Origin: Galerina marginata
Taxonomy: Eukaryota > Basidiomycota > Agaricomycetes > Agaricales > Galerinaceae
Length of the DNA stretch: 64,000 nt
Direction: 5' to 3'
Assembly: GCA_023014335.1 (NCBI GenBank)
Contig: JAECYW010000001.1
Coordinates: 1,612,001 to 1,676,000, forward strand
The translations under genes were made by a program, and so were the position numbers. The notes under the pieces are model-generated. The model saw only the letters and a program-made list of their open reading frames with translations, had not been told where the DNA came from and did no database searches. Shown in pieces: positions 36,016 through 47,445 of this stretch (its first letter is position 1; the number at the start of each line of letters is the position of its first letter).

Positions 36016-36780
36016 ATGTTTCTTTCAACTGCCCGGTTAAGATCAGTCTTTCCCGTCGCGGTTTGCCCACATCGAACAACACTACGTCGGACATTGTTCT
36101 CCTTTCCCGACCTCCCCAAGCTTCCTTTCGGACCGGAATCCAAAAGCCAGACTTACCATGAAGAAAAACTCTTTCCGTACGCCCTGACCATTCATTTGAC
36201 GCTGCGATGACCAATCAATCAAATTCAAAGGTATAACGATGAGGAACTATATGCAGTCGTAGCTGACGTGGCCTCTTACCCTCAATTCATTCCCTTCTGT
36301 GTGGGTTCGCGCACTGACAACTCGGCCTTCCGGCAGGCAATGAAGGATAAAACCGTCAGCGAAGCTGAACTGACAGTCGGATTCCTGAGCTTCAAGGAAA
36401 GCTATGTCAGTACTGTGACATGTATTCCTTTCAAGTCTGTGCAGGTGGGTGCATAGGTTCACCCGTCTCGCGTATACCATTAAATATCGCGTGTGCAGGC
36501 TCAAGCATCGTCGTCTACACCTCTTTTCAAAACACTTTCCACGACGTGGAAATTTCAAAGGAATGCTTCCAGACTTTCTTTGTCGACGAATCCGATTGCC
36601 GGTAGAAATCCTGATAGTCATTCAGGTCCGACTTTGGTCACCTTCGACTTGACGTATGAATTCGCGAACCCTATTCACGCGGGCATCTCCGCAACGTTCT
36701 TCGGACAAGTTTCGAAACTTATGGTGAAGGCCTTCGAAGACAGATGTTCAACGGTGTACGGACAGAGGAATTTGAGTTGA
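36016..36780 (+). CDS. COQ10: coenzyme Q-binding protein COQ10 (START/polyketide cyclase family)
   Basis: Mitochondrial inner-membrane lipid-binding protein that chaperones ubiquinone to the respiratory chain. The N-terminus from ATG 36016 is a typical import signal (Arg/Ser/Thr-rich, MFLSTARLRSVFPVAV). The START-like domain follows: EELYAVVADVASYPQFIPFC, then VGFLSFKESYVSTV, and in the last exon LVTFDLTYEFANPIHAGIS and FFGQVSKLMVKAFEDRC. Intron 1 lies at about 36175-36229 and intron 2 at about 36444-36498. The family's length (about 200 residues) is met and no frame errors are seen. The reading frame stays open upstream to an in-frame ATG at 35878, inside what may be Helitron sequence. Its native promoter may have been displaced. 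It converges with the GST gene, 158 bp away. Confidence 0.9.
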
Positions 36781-36937
36781 TGCAATAGATGCCAGAATTT
36801 GTACTTTGCCAAGTAGGCAGTACTTATCAATGGGATACTTATTTAATCATCACGTACCAATGTTGGAATTTTTTTAGTTCCAGAAACATGAGTCTGAATC
36901 ACGAGTACATGGATCATCCGTGGGTACAAATAAGCAC

Positions 36938-38348
36938 TTAGAGTTTGGAAGGAGAAGCAGGTCGGACAAAGAAACCCAGACGAGGGAAGTGGCACCGAAT
37001 AAGTCCTTTAGATCCCTTGACCTCTAAAGTGATCTCTTCCCTGTTAAGCGCTACAAGTTTGCCGACTGTGGGGTAATTTCGGCCTAGGGGAAAAACTCAT
37101 AAGCAAGCAGCAACCGAAAGTTACGTGCAGAATCAACCTGTATCTTCAGGGGCAATTTGTACCATATCTCCAAGGGCGACGTGTAATCGGCTAGCCTCAG
37201 TTTTGTCGAAGCCAACCACATTGTAAGACTCGTAGGCAGATGAAGTAATGTTAGTTGCCGCATCTGCCCCTTGAACTTTAATGGGAGGACTTTGCGATTG
37301 ACGCAGCTTTTTTATGTGTCCGGAGAGGCGCTCGAGCCACTGCAGTAAAGAATTAGAGAAAAAGGCGCCTCCGAGCAGAGCATGATTTTGATTCTCACTT
37401 GAAGGGTGAATGGAATCCTTGTTCGGTCGAAAAGCACATCTGTGCCCTTGAAGGAGCGAGCCCAATTAAATATGAAGTGAACCGAGATATCCGCAAGACT
37501 GGGTGACGCTGTGTTGAAGAGCCATTCACGAGAATCGCTTAGTTGCTCCTCAATCAATGACTGGATACATGGGCATCAGCAATATCCTCTGACCGAAATT
37601 TGACTTACTAAATGGGAGGAAATGATAGTTTGGGCGTTGGGAATGTTGGCCTCTAAGGCTTTGGTGTCGATAGTAGAACCACGAAGCTGGACATTGGCGT
37701 ACGGTTAGCTTGGGTGAAATAACATCAATTTCCAAATACTTGCCGCACTACGGTCCTTGAGGAAGGCTGCAGGAAGTTTACCCCATGGAAGCAAATTGGT
37801 TGCGGGAGGGAACAAGACATTATCGGCATAAAATTTGGAAAACGCCTTGATTAAACCTGTGTCCGCATTTCCACCACTTTTTGAAGCAGGGAAGATGGTG
37901 CCATATCCCTTGGCAGAAGGAAAGCGGCGTTCAAGAGCGGAAACAATTATGCTGGACGGCGACATTAGAGCGATATATGACGGAAGCGTTTCAGCGAACC
38001 TTGTGTCACAGTAGACGTCGTTCCCTATGGCAAGGATAGGGATGCGGCGGTAGGTTACACCCAAATAATCGGTGATTTCGGGGCGAGGCAATACAGGGGA
38101 CACCTAGTTGTAGAAGCAAGGACAACGTTGAGAATTACAAGCGCATCATGTAGGCCACGGTGCTTACATCGACCTTTGAATGTGGAATGCCTTTGAGAGT
38201 GAGGACATTGTCAATCTTATGGGAAAAAGGTGATGTGTCGTAGCTTAAATAGACGGGTAAAAATAAATCTGAGCATCGGAGCGCAGACAGTGCCAACGGC
38301 CGAATATGATAGAACATACCGGTATAGAATAACAGGCCCAGCAGACAT
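36938..38348 (-). CDS. GST-fold protein (thioredoxin-like N-terminal domain plus helical C-terminal domain)
   Basis: The predicted start MSAGPVILY (ATG 38348) joins across an intron to RYDTSPFSHKIDNVLTLKGI, a GST_N-type opening. It is followed by PVLPRPEITDYLGVTYRRIP with the cis-Pro region RRIPILAIGNDVYCDT. The helical C-terminal half includes EEQLSDSREWLFNTASPSLADISVHF, where SLADI is the conserved N-capping box. The tail (GDMVQIAPEDTGRNYPTVGK...FFVRPASPSKL) resembles the extra beta domain found in many basidiomycete members of this group. Stop at 36938. Substrate unknown; may be a glutathione transferase of the Ure2p/etherase-like set or a non-catalytic relative. About six introns. Confidence 0.78.
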
Positions 38349-38576
38349 GATTGATTATCGTAGATGCAAGTTTTTAGGAGGTTAGGACGACGCGACAAGG
38401 ACGCATCAAGGAGTAAGAAGAATATAATCTTATGGCGAGAAGAACGTCACCGAACATTCCTTTTCCCATCCGCCAAATTCTGCGGATGAGAATGTTTCAC
38501 ATAAGCACGGATCACAGGCCGTGCTTTTGCAAGTGCCGAGCCCCTGCTTCAGCCCCACTTGCCGTCTCTTTCCGAT

Positions 38577-38747
38577 ATGCCGCGCTCCGCTTCGACCACA
38601 GCCTTCGAGCACATTCACGAATTTTTCTCCTTCGAGCCCTACATCCTCTTACCCATTGCCGTCTTCACTGCTCTCCATGCCACCCTCCTTTCTTGCTTTC
38701 TTCTGCGTTCTACGTCCATCATAGTACTCATACTCTTCCGATCTTGA
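38577..38747 (+). CDS. short membrane ORF, possibly the 5' end of a truncated gene
   Basis: MPRSASTTAFEHIHEFFSFE, then a strongly hydrophobic stretch (YILLPIAVFTALHATLL) and a second one (STSIIVLILF) before a stop at 38747. It lies 228 bp from the divergent GST start and just upstream of a repeat-rich region, as if the rest of a membrane-protein gene had been lost. A complete micro-protein or a chance frame is equally possible. No family recognised. Confidence 0.3.
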   Translation: MPRSASTTAFEHIHEFFSFEPYILLPIAVFTALHATLLSCFLLRSTSIIVLILFRS

Positions 38748-38895
38748 CTCCAAACGACACCTAGGCATTGTTTCCATTTTTGGGCCTTTTCTCTTAATCC
38801 GTTTCTTTTCCAGAATCTTTGTTCAATCTTATCTTTTCATAATCTTATCACGGCCTCTGTTCCTCACGTGGACTTGGATAGTCGGTCCGAAAAAG

Positions 38896-38949
38896 GGCTC
38901 ACATTCGATAGGTGTGCGCCAAGGCTCACATTCGATAGGTGTGCGCCAA
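38896..38949 (+). repeat. tandem direct repeat, 2 x 27 bp
   Basis: Two adjacent identical copies of a 27-bp unit beginning GGCTCACATTCGATAGG and ending GCGCCAA. Looks like a recent slippage or unequal-crossing duplication. Confidence 0.85.
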
Positions 38950-39291
38950 CTAAGACATAACTGAGTTTGAATTGATATAGTTCACGTGGAGGTGCAGTCA
39001 CATGACCCATCTCTCTGTGTCAATTCTATCGTGTTGAATCATTCCTGAATGAAAGAGAAAAGTATTCAGAAATTCTAATCAGCCAAATGAATGAAAACTT
39101 AATCAAATGCTGTCTATCAAAAAATCAGAATTTTAGGAGGAATTTGTGTGCCGCCAGTAGAGAATTTCTGAATATATTGTGTACCTAATTTATCACTTGA
39201 TATGTGAACACCTGCTCGAAGATTTGGGAGAGAAAAACTCTTTAGAGTTCTTGGGAGTATTAAGTACAATATTGAGACGCCTTAAATTAAC

Positions 39292-39562
39292 CAGGTGCGC
39301 GCGAAGCGCGCCTGAAAAAAAAAGGTTATACCCATGTTTTCACTATTTCCCTGGAGTCAAGCAATTTTTTTTAAACCAGAGCAAAGGCTTCATATTTAAT
39401 TTTTAAAACAAGAAAACAGCACTTTACCAGACCCACTTTCCAAGGAAGCAAAAACATTAATGGATGCGCGAAGCGCGAAAGAAAAATAGTGCATATTTGT
39501 TGCATTTTCGGTACATTTTGCCACGCTGACCAAGTTTATCAGTCGCTGCGCGCGAAGCGCGC
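39292..39562. repeat. three dispersed GCGCGAAGCGCGC hairpins
   Basis: Near-identical GC palindromes with a GAA centre occur at about 39297-39312, 39465-39477 and 39545-39561, each followed by a run of A. They stand out from the surrounding AT-rich DNA and are probably parts of old dispersed repeats. All three are centred on CGCGAAGCGCG or a one-base shorter form. Confidence 0.6.
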
Positions 39563-39779
39563 CCGGAAAAAATGTCCTATTTTGCGCATCGCATTCCCAA
39601 GGTCTCACAAGGGTATTCTGAAGTTCTCAGAGATTTAATTCAATGTGAGTGGTCATATTTAATTATTCTCTTCTCCTCTTTTCCGATTTAATTTATTTAA
39701 TTTTATTTAATATTTGGCCCCACCACACCTATATAATGCGAGCCCGAAAAAGACACTTCCTTAAAACTTTTCGGTCTCT

Positions 39780-40040
39780 ACACACTGATCACACTGGGCG
39801 CAAGAATGATTTTTCGGAGGTGAAAAATATGATACTCAACCATTAGAAAATTATGAATGCTTGAATTCCATAAATGTATTACCTTAGTCTCGTTCCCGAA
39901 AAAATATATGGAGTACCGACGGTACTCCATAAGGTAATACATTTTTGGGTTTCAAATATTCATAATTTTTTAATGGATGATAATCACATTTTTAGAGTTC
40001 GAAAAGCACCTTTTGCGCGTAGTGTGAGGGCTCAACCACT
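39780..40040. repeat. long imperfect inverted repeat (fold-back / MITE-like)
   Basis: Arms match about a centre at 39908. CATTAGAAAATTATGAAT (39841-39858) pairs with ATTCATAATTTTTTAATG (39958-39975). AATGTATTACCTTA pairs with TAAGGTAATACATT. Further out, CACACTGGGCGCAAGAATG pairs imperfectly with the stretch at 40001-40028. The core holds a perfect GGAGTACC-GAC-GGTACTCC-like palindrome (39910-39928). Matching AGTGGTCA motifs at 39649 and, inverted, at 40103 might be the true ends. No coding potential. Confidence 0.6.
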
Positions 40041-40622
40041 AAGGAATTCTGTATATCTACAATGTTTCTCTGTCATATTTAACACCCATATGTGAAATAA
40101 TATTGACCACTACGTGCTTCTGTAAAAAGCTTACAGCTTTTATCAGGCCGCGCGCGGCGAAGCCCCAATCGCTTGTATTAGATATCTTTATAACAGGGTG
40201 ACTTCACCGGCAATTGAGTTACCTGTTACCTGATGATGGGCATGTGAATGACATCAACTTCAGGCGGCTTTCAGTAGGCTACTAGACTGCAGCTATCCAG
40301 AGCTATTAATCGTATGCATTAAGGATTAACGAACCACCATGCATATGGTTAAGATCCTCATCAAGTTTCAAAATTAATCACCCTCAGTATGATGCAAGGA
40401 GACAGAAAGTCGGCGGTGTGATCATTGATGAGTTGGTCGCTGCGGCTGTTCTGAGGTGACACTGCGACGTCGCAAGCTCGGGGTCGGAGTTGAAAAAAGC
40501 GCAGACACAGTCACGTGGATGCATTGCCTTCAGTTGCCAGTCCACAACCGCGCTCCACTCCTAAAAGGCCCCTGGTCGTCCAGGACAGCGCTACTACCCT
40601 CCGTCCTTTCTTTTCTTTCGAT

Positions 40623-43600
40623 ATGGCCGACAACCAGCCCCCTCTGCCGTCTTTCAACTCCTCTTATGCAGACCCTTTTGCTGATCGTCCGAGAACTCAA
40701 CTCAGTGACACTCCTATGCCTCGACCATACGAAAGCAACCCACATCTCAGCCATGATCCCGCACATGACTATGACGAGGACGACGAGTATGTTGAAAAAC
40801 AGCCCCTGAATGCTGGTCAGACATTTTCCGGAGGGTTCTACCCCCCTGCGTAAGTGGTTCCCATCTGTGGTACTCCCAGTCCTTGCTTGAATCATGAATT
40901 TCTAGGCCAGTGGACCCGACGTCATTTGGTGACCCGTATAGGATTGGCAGACCTGATTCTGTCGTTTCGACGTCTACCAACGGCGTCGACAATGCCTGGA
41001 GGAGGAGGCAAACCATCAAACGCGGCGTCACCCGCAAAGTTAAACTCACGAACGGAAACTTCATCGCAGAATATCCCGTACCTACACCCGTTTACTCTGC
41101 GATAGAACCTAGATGGTCTTCTACCAATACCACGGAATTCTCGTATGGCTTCACTCATTTTGAATTACCTTGTATCTGACAGCGAACCACAGACACATGA
41201 GGTACACGGCCTGCGACTTGTGACCCTGATGAATTCACTGAGGACAACGGCTGGTCCCTGCGGACTAAGATGTATAACCGCGACACTGAACTCCTCATTG
41301 CGGTTACATCCTACAACGAAGACAAGACGCTTTACGCTCGAACTTTGCACGGCGTCATGCTCAATATTCGTGATATCTGCAAGACAAAACAGTCCAAATT
41401 CTGGCGTAAGCAGGCAGAGGACGGCGACCCTGGTTGGAAGAAAATTACAGTCGCTCTCATCGTCGATGGATTAGAACCTATGGACAAGAGCGTGCTGGAC
41501 ATCCTCGCCACCGTTGGAGTATACCAAGACGGTGTTATGAAGAAGCAAGTTGATGAAAAGGACACAGTTGCCCACATATTCGAGGTTTGGCTTTTTCATT
41601 CCTGCTCTTGGATAGGATGTTAATCAAAGTCCATTCTTGATTAGTATACCACGCAGCTTTCAGTCGATGCGACACCCCAGCTCGTCCTACCTCAGCCAAA
41701 CGATCCAAATAATTTGGTGCCCGTGCAAATTATCCTTGTCCTTAAGGCAAAGAATCAAAAGAAGATCAATTCCCATCGCTGGCTTTTCAATGCAATCGGA
41801 AAGATGCTCAAAGTGAGTATCGTTTATGATTATTATCTTCTGTTTCCCAATAAGGTCGTCGTTCTAGCCCGAGATTTGTGTCCTCATCGACGCTGGTACC
41901 AAACCCGGCCACAAATCCATCTTCTACCTCTGGGAAGCTTTCTACAACAACGCTAACCTCGGTGGATGCTGTGGTAAGTTTAGATTCCTGTGAACAATCT
42001 GACGGAATTCAACATTATCTATAAAGGTGAAATTCACGCTATGATCAAGGGCGGAAAGAAGTTGCTCAACCCCCTGGTCGCTGCTCAAAACTTCGAATAT
42101 AAGATGTCGAATATTTTAGGTAGGCTTCTAGTGTTCAATTGCTTGATAGAAATCCCGTCACGAACCCTCGATAGATAAACCTCTCGAAAGTAGTTTTGGC
42201 TACGTCTCGGTTTTACCTGGGGCTTTTTCAGCGTATCGGTTCCGCGCTATACTTGGAAGGCCATTGGAACAATACTTCCATGGTGATCACTCGCTGGCTG
42301 ATCGTCTTGGACCAAAGGGTATTTACGGGATGAATATCTTTACCAAAAACATGTTCTTAGGTGTGCATCTTCGCTTTCAATGTCTCTATCGAACAATTCT
42401 AATTCATATTGATAGCTGAGGACCGTATCCTCTGCTTCGAGCTCGTCGCGAAAGCCAACGACCGGTGGACATTGACCTACGTCAAACCAAGTAAAGCAGA
42501 AACGGATGTGCCTGAAACAGCAGTTGAACTGATTGGCCAACGACGCCGATGGTTGAATGGTTCATTTGCGGCTTCGGTTGTAAGTTATTTCATTGAAAAG
42601 GGAATTCTTAGCTGGGCTGATTTCTCATCTTTGAATTAGTATGCTCTTGTCCACTTCTTTGCATTCTACAAATCGTCTCACGGCATCGTCCGCATGTTCT
42701 TCCTCCACGTCCAAGCTTTGGTATGTCTCTTGGACTCGCAAGTCTTTGATTCCCTTCTAACTGGGGGATAGTACAACTTTTTCTCTCTGGTATTTTCGTG
42801 GTTCGCGCTAGCCAACCTGTGGCTTACATTCAGCATCATCATCGATCTACTTCCTGAGCAGCACATCTTTATTTTCGGGACCGCGGACATTGTGCGTGCT
42901 GAACCTTCTTTCCTTTGAATGCACTTTTCTCACGTTTTACCTGAAGACTCATTGGGTCAATCTGGCATTTAAATGGTTATACCTTTCCTTCCTCGGTCTG
43001 CAATTTATCTTGGCCCTAGGAAATCGCCCGAAGGGCGAAAGATTGCCATATACGCTTACTTTATGGTATGTCACTGTCACTGTATAACCACATGCAAGCT
43101 AACCTTTCCAAAAAGGGTCTATGCCTTCCTCGCCGTCTACCTACTTGTATGCTCGATTTGGCTAACAGTCGTATCTTTCTCAGTGAGCAAAATCTTTACT
43201 ATGCTGCGATTTATTCTAATTCTAATCCTTCAGGAATTACCACAACGCCTGGCAGGAAAGACATTGACCCAAGCCCTGTTTGATACACCAGTTGGCCCCT
43301 TGATAGCGGCAATGGTCTCAACCTTCGGTTAGTAAACTCTCGTTTCTCAATACTTTAGTCTGATCGATCTTTGATGCTAGGCATATATTTCTTGGCGTCG
43401 TTCTTATATGTAAGTTTACCTTTATATTGCTAGGATATTGTGCTGAGTTTGTAGCGTGATCCTTGGCACATGTTCTCGAGCTTCCTTCAATACCTTTGCC
43501 TTGCCCCAAGCTTCACTAATGTCCTCAATGTGTATGCATTCTGCAACTTGCACGATGTAAGCCCCAAGGTTACATAAATTGACCATTGTCATACTTATTT

Positions 43601-44127
43601 TTTTATACCCCTAGGTTTCCTGGGGTACCAAAGGGAGCGACAAAGCAGAAGCTCTACCATCAATATCGTCGTCCAAATCTAAAGAATCGGATGCCCCAGT
43701 TGTCGAGGACAAAACGCAAGCCCAGGCAGATGTTGACGCTGCATTCAAGGAAACCGTTACTCGCGCCATTACCAAGGTCGAAACCAAGGAAGTTCCCGAG
43801 AAACCTACTCTGGATGACCAGAACAAGACTTTCCGTACCCGACTGGTCGCCATTTGGATGCTCTCAAACGCCACTCTGGCCATTGCCATCGAGAATATCA
43901 ACGGCTTGCCGAGCACAAATCTCAATGCGGATGAACAAGCTTTGCACCAGAAGCAAAGCACTTATTTCAGCTTCATTCTCTATTCGACATTTGGCTTGTC
44001 AGCTATCCGATTTGCAGGGGTGGGTTTTTATCTTCGCTATGCCTTGGGGTCACCCTAATATCATCGACTACAGTGCCTGTTTTACTTCGTCAAACGCAAC
44101 CTTTTCAGATTCTTCCGTAGGAATTAA
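40623..44127 (+). CDS. chitin synthase, division 1 (class I-III type)
   Basis: Plasma-membrane processive glycosyltransferase (GT2) polymerising UDP-GlcNAc into chitin. The cytosolic N-terminus ([19 protein letters not shown]) is followed by the CHS N-terminal block [19 protein letters not shown], then the catalytic domain: [47 protein letters not shown], the acceptor-site [22 protein letters not shown] and the signature [10 protein letters not shown]. Transmembrane segments fill the C-terminal third (VHFFAFYK..., [46 protein letters not shown], and a last one before the FFRRN stop at 44127). About sixteen introns, all joining in frame. The class within division 1 is not decided. Confidence 0.93.
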
Positions 44128-44499
44128 TTTAGCATCATATAACTGGAACATTGCTCGACAAATGCTATATCATCCTGGCTAAATAGCTTGGTCGTTCACA
44201 TTTTGATACCTCTCATAGACTTTGGGTATAACACCCACCACCCACTACAACCACCCAAGTACCTGCATCGTGTTTCGAATCATTGGACTTTCGTATGCTG
44301 TCTTTCGTATGCTGTGAATAGCTTATATAATTCTGGAATCAAAATAACTTCACTGACTATAATTCGTTGGCACGAACTACTGTCATGGTCATGAAAACAT
44401 CCTCGACGTCGGTCACCTTCGGCTTCATCGGTTGTTGGCAGGTTCGCGTTAATATGCTTTTCAGGAATAGTCTCACCACTCCCAACACATCAGTCTCTA

Positions 44500-45342
44500 C
44501 ATCTCCGCCGTACCGCGCAAAAAATCAGCATAGGCATGAACATGCTCGGTTGCTGCCTCGTCTTCTGGGTAGCTTCTTGACCTGTCTGGCTGTTCGGCTG
44601 TACTTCTATGACTGTTCATTGACACAAATGGCACGAGTCGTGCTGCAGTTGTGCTGTTAGTCTCATATTCCCCGAAACACATGGAAATAGAACTTGCGCC
44701 AATATTGATCAATTTGGAAATACTGTTCAAGATAATCAAAACGCTCGATAAGGAGTTCGTCAGGTAATGAAACCAAAACCTTACTTTCGTCGACAAAATA
44801 TATGGCCGCCTTGCCATGAGTTGTCAAGCCTTGTTACACCCTGTACCTCGACAGGGTCTGCAGCGTGTCCATGACCAAGGTCCTTTTCCCATCGGTCAGA
44901 ATGGTGAGGTAGGGATTGTAGCAGATCGGACAAGACCAATCTTAGTAAGTAATAGGAACGTATATGAACTGTGGGCTTAGGCCGAAATAGACAACGCACC
45001 TATATCTCCTAGTTCAACATGTTGCTTCTCGTCAATCCTCGGCAAGTTGTCGACAAGCTCCGTTATTTGCCTGTAAACAAGTGACTCGATGACCACAGTA
45101 GTGACATTACAGGTCAAGAACAAGACGTAGAGCTGGGACAAAGAGCCAAGAGGTACATTTTGTCGTAATAAGTCCGACGTCTGCTTGAAGCTTTGGAGAA
45201 GAGACCTGTGTGGGTTTTCAAGAAGAGCATCCATCTCTATGAAAGAATGTAAGACTGCGACTTGACTGCGATTTGTACTTTCTGCTAATAGTCGTGAGAA
45301 GAGAATCCCGTAATAGGTCGTTGGCAGATAATGATACAACAA
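44500..45342 (-). pseudogene. decayed RING-finger protein gene
   Basis: A minus-strand exon (45342-44985) encodes a helical segment ending PRIDEKQHVELGD. After an intron comes DWSCPICYNPYLTILTDG, the first RING cysteine pair. Within the next 20 codons the frame slips by one base (after VMDT, near 44870) before continuing AADPVEVQGVTRL and GGHIFCRR. The expected Cys of the CxHxxC motif is Gly. A remnant HDSCHLC of the last cysteine pair lies near 44610 but runs straight into TGA. Loss of a zinc ligand, a frameshift and a stop argue for a pseudogene of the common basidiomycete RING family. Start codon not found. Confidence 0.6.
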
Positions 45343-45468
45343 AGGTATTTACAGCAGAACCAAAAATGCAAAGCGAACGAAATCAGGATATCGGGATAGT
45401 ATACGCATTCCTTCAACCTCCAGAGATGAGGAAAGGCGCCAGACAAGCGACGGAAAGGGGACAAAAGT

Positions 45469-45966
45469 TCAGAATGGATTCTCGTCGTCTACTTCCATCT
45501 CAGACGAGATCTTCGTTGCATCGGCTTCTTCGTTATCGCTGGACTCTTCGTTCTCTTTGGCTGGAGAGAAAAGTTGGACAGGCTTGGCTGGTCTGATAAG
45601 AAACAGTCGATCAATTAATTGTCATTGTTGTGAACAGTATACCTACTTGATGAAGTGTTTCTTCTTCGCGGCATTCAGTTTTTGTGTGCATGGTGTCATT
45701 AGGTTGTCCGTTGGGGAGATGAATGCAGGATTACTGGAGGGCATTGGTCAGTAAGTGACGAAGAGAGCATGTTGTTGTAACACAACTCACTGTGTCTTAG
45801 CCATCTTCTTGGCGAGGAGAGCTTTCGCGCCCATGCCTGGCGCTTGATTAGCGACATTTCCAAGGGGAGCCTGAGGCACAACGATTTGTGCAGCGAGTAA
45901 AGGATTGTGGAGGGGTTGAATAGGGGTACCAGCTGGAGAGTCATTCGGGGTTGCAGTGGCAGACAT
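45469..45966 (-). CDS. SPO12-family small acidic protein
   Basis: Three exons give about 127 residues: MSATATPNDSPAGTPIQPLH from 45966; a middle exon with AFISPTDNLMTPCTQKLNAA and KKKHFIK; and an acidic tail ending SSEMEVDDENPF with the stop at 45469. The central SPTDNLMTPCTQKL matches the short Spo12 motif. In yeasts these small nuclear proteins act in mitotic exit (FEAR network) or as cell-cycle suppressors (Wis3). Introns at about 45739-45787 and 45594-45645 join in frame. Divergent from the Rheb gene (336 bp). Confidence 0.7.
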
Positions 45967-46302
45967 GGTTGAAGAAAGGAAATCTATAAAAGGAATTTCA
46001 ACTTCTTTGCACGCGTTCTGGTGAAAGTATCACGTGACCATGATATCCTCTCAATTGCGCGCTGGCGGCTGGACCGCTGGTCTCCGTTGTTCAGTGACCT
46101 GATAAATACCCCTCATAACTTTTATGCCACAGCGTGATTCACCTCATTTCCTGATTTATCAAGGAGCTTTCCACCCTCTATCCGTGAATAAGGCAGGTGT
46201 TGCAATTGGAAATTATAATCTTGCCTTACCGGCTCCGCCGCAAATCGTACTCGTAACAACACAATTAATCTCTTCTTGGTCCTTTTTGTTGACCTTTACG
46301 GT

Positions 46303-47103
46303 ATGGTCGAAGTCGATGGCCTCATAAAACGAAAAATCGTCGTCCTAGGCTCGCGCTCTGTCGGTGCGTATCTCTGTGGATGCTCTGTAGCCATGTCTCG
46401 CTCATCTATCAGGTAGGTAAATCATCACTAGTGGTCCAATTTATAGATAATTACTTTATCGAAACCTACCAACCCCTCATCGAGTGCACATATCAAAAAC
46501 TGATGGAATATAATGGATCCCAATTCGACTGCGAGATTATAGATACAGCAGGACAGGTGAGGCCAAATACCCGATAAAAGTCATCAAGGACTGATATCGG
46601 TAGGATGAATATTCTATTTTCAACCCCAAGTACGTTGTTGGAATTCACGGATACATCCTAGTTTATTCCATCACAAGTCGAAACTCTTTCGACATGATTC
46701 AAACTTTATATGACAGAATAAGGGATTTCTGGCAGACCCAGGATATTCCTTGTGTTGTTGTCGGGTCAAAGGCGGACCTGGAGTCGAAGGTAAGCCTTGT
46801 GTCCGTGATGACCTTTTACCGCCGTCATACCGTCCGTCAACTTCATTGTGGTCCCAGACGCCTGGTTCAGCCAAGCGAGGGAGAGAAATTAGCAGAGCGC
46901 AATCACTCTGCTTGGGTAGAAACCAGTCCCAAAAACAATATCAATGTCTGTGAGTTATGTGGGTGACCGGTTTTAGAACAAATTAACAATTGACTTGTGG
47001 ATCCCTAGCTCAAGTATTTCAACTTTGCCTTGAAGAAATAGACAAGTGTCGCCATCGTAATCTCAAACCAGACGATCCAAGAGGAAGTTGCTTTGTAATG
47101 TGA
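46303..47103 (+). CDS. RHB1: Rheb small GTPase
   Basis: Ras-superfamily switch upstream of TORC1. The P-loop is GSRSVGKSSL, with the Arg-Ser at Ras positions 12-13 typical of Rheb. Effector region YQPLIECTYQK; switch II DTAGQ-DEYSIFNPKY; SVKADL-type box as VVGSKADL; SAK-type box as ETSPKNN. The C-terminus CFVM is a CaaX box expected to be farnesylated. The start at 46303 (MVEVDGLIKRKIVVLG) and stop at 47101 are clear. Five introns; the one after LESK (about 46789-46880) is the longest. Length about 185 residues, normal. Confidence 0.93.
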
Positions 47104-47445
47104 CATTTTCCTGTTCAACATTCCTAATAGTTTCGAGTTGGTTTTGTCTTGTCTTTGTGGCTTTTATAGGCTGCGAAATCGGTTTATGAATACGAGAGAT
47201 CATTCGTGCTAGATACCTCGTGCCGCGTTTTCGGGAAATCTAAGGCTCCTAAAAAAAAAACTGTCCTCCCAAAAGAACATAAACTAGAAGTGGTTCCCCA
47301 GAGTCCTCCGGTCTCAGATCATATTTATTTCTGAGTGAGGCGTGGCCTCCGAGCCTGTTTGCCCCTCGGAGACAATTAGTGGTTCTGTCGCCTTCCAGTT
47401 TTTAACCCCTGGCCACAAAGGCTTCATCAAGACCAAACACTGACC

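Larger units (their letters stand above)
38748..40622. other. 1.9-kb gene-free, AT-rich, repeat-bearing region
   Basis: Contains a tandem 27-bp duplication, three GCGCGAAGCGCGC-type hairpins, and a long imperfect fold-back (separate entries). A further GC palindrome (GGCCGCGCGCGGCG) is near 40146. No open frame looks like protein. The last 150 bp serve as the chitin synthase promoter. Confidence 0.5.
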
